Shown: positions 63,538-64,000 of the stretch, in pieces
Numbering within the stretch: the stretch's first letter is position 1
How the letters are laid out: every line of letters starts with the position of its first letter
NCBI GenBank assembly: GCA_034401795.1
Contig: CM067370.1
Location: 67,825,188-67,889,187, forward strand
DNA: 64,000 bases
Direction: 5' to 3'
Origin: Chaetoderma sp. LZ-2023a
Lineage: Eukaryota; Mollusca; Caudofoveata; Chaetodermatida; Chaetodermatidae
The notes under the pieces: model-generated
What the model saw: only the letters and a program-made list of their open reading frames with translations
What the model was told of the DNA's origin: nothing
Database searches by the model: none
Position numbers and translations under genes: made by a program

Positions 63538-64000
63538 CTCGGTGCACGGGCGGCTGCCTGGCTGACGGCGGCTGAGGAGCCTGCGCCCCCCTCACTGCTG
63601 GCCGAATCGCACGCGGCCGAGGCCGGCGCTGCGACGGCGGCTGGCCTCTGACTTGGCCAGCACCACCTCGAGCCTGCAGGGGACGATACGCAGGGGCCGC
63701 GGCGCGAACGTTAGCACGACGCAGCACCTCAAACTGTTCGCGCAGCGCCCTCTGGTTATTCACCAGGGTGACCGTCTCCTGGAGGTGGCGACATCCCTCA
63801 CCTCCAAAAAGACCAGGACCCGTCATAGGCGTACGGAGTAGCCTATTATACAGGTCCTGAGACGGGCACAGATTGTCCAGGGCAAATGTGCGTCTTGCCC
63901 GGACACTCCTGGTCACCGCCCGCGTCATACAGTCCAGCGCCAGGTTAATACCATCCTGGATGGTTCGCTGGACCGCGAGCGGGCCTGGCTGGCGCGATGC
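63482..64000 (-). CDS. gag C-terminal part of DIRS element E (runs off window)
   Basis: Open from the window edge to a stop at 63482. It contains IQDGINLALDCMTRAVTRSV, NLCPSQDLYNRLLRTPMTGP and GLFGGEGCRHLQETVTLVNN, then a long Arg/Gly/Ala/Pro-rich tail with repeated RG dipeptides. It is close to the D gag. The GPGLFGGEG block and RG-rich tail are features shared by all family-1 copies. Probably forms particles or binds element RNA; that role is inferred. Confidence 0.82.
   Translation of the reverse strand, partial: ASRQPGPLAVQRTIQDGINLALDCMTRAVTRSVRARRTFALDNLCPSQDLYNRLLRTPMTGPGLFGGEGCRHLQETVTLVNNQRALREQFEVLRRANVRAAAPAYRPLQARGGAGQVRGQPPSQRRPRPRAIRPAVRGAQAPQPPSARQPPVHRGARGAGRVARGSGRGYRS

Larger units (their letters stand above)
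59598..64000 (-). mobile_element. DIRS-like element E (family 1), intact frames, runs off window
   Basis: 3' end at 59598 (TAAACGAAATCTAGGATTTC), placed within the gag of element D. It contains the internal complementary region (59879-59980), recombinase, RT-RNase H and the C-terminal part of gag, all open. With D it is the youngest-looking DIRS copy here and a candidate active element. Its 5' end and gag start lie beyond 64000. Confidence 0.92.

Noticed and set aside
8820..64000. Retrovirus or LTR retrotransposon interpretation of the RT genes
   Set aside because: No long terminal direct repeats, no protease or DDE integrase. A tyrosine recombinase and internal complementary regions identify DIRS-like elements instead.
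1..64000. tRNA, rRNA or CRISPR features
   Set aside because: No plausible T-loop/acceptor pairing, rRNA core or regularly spaced identical short repeats were recognised by eye. A tRNAscan-SE or Rfam run would settle the RNA genes.

Overview
This window is eukaryotic and almost certainly comes from an invertebrate animal. It has no operons or bacterial-type genes. It holds short exons with GT-AG junctions, long introns, dense dispersed repeats and several nested retrotransposons. The repeat types (short 'AAGATGGC' units, 'TTTGACCCC...CCAAATTTGGTTGAATT' arrays, palindromic MITE-like elements) would fit a marine lophotrochozoan such as a mollusc, but that placement is inference.

Host gene. Nine consecutive exons of VPS53, a subunit of the GARP/EARP endosome-to-Golgi tethering complexes, lie on the minus strand between 41612 and 4658. 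All junction phases agree and the exons join into 379 codons of the middle and C-terminal half of the protein. Missing N-terminal exons would lie to the right and the last exons to the left of the window. The introns have been swollen by mobile elements: the 8382-26882 intron is 18.5 kb and the 26960-35035 intron is 8.1 kb.

Mobile elements. The dominant content is DIRS-like tyrosine-recombinase retrotransposons (gag, RT-RNase H, tyrosine recombinase). Six copies or partial copies of two families are seen, plus solo ends and an older gag relic. Family 1: A (8820-17093), B (27443-34122), D (54775-59597) and E (59598 to beyond 64000). Family 2: F (20498-26852), G (47414-51829, plus strand) and H (51830-54064). 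A, B, F and H are broken. D and E have fully open RT-RNase H and recombinase frames, and E sits inside the gag gene of D. The copies show DIRS architecture: unlike ends, and an internal complementary region that is the reverse complement of the two joined ends. A 5'-truncated I/Jockey-like LINE with a perfect 16-bp target duplication and a GAA tail is inserted in the end of A.

Right of VPS53 (41.6-47.4 kb) is mostly tandem and dispersed repeat with no gene I can recognise, followed by the G/H head-to-head pair and the nested D/E pair up to the window edge. No rRNA, tRNA or CRISPR was recognised.
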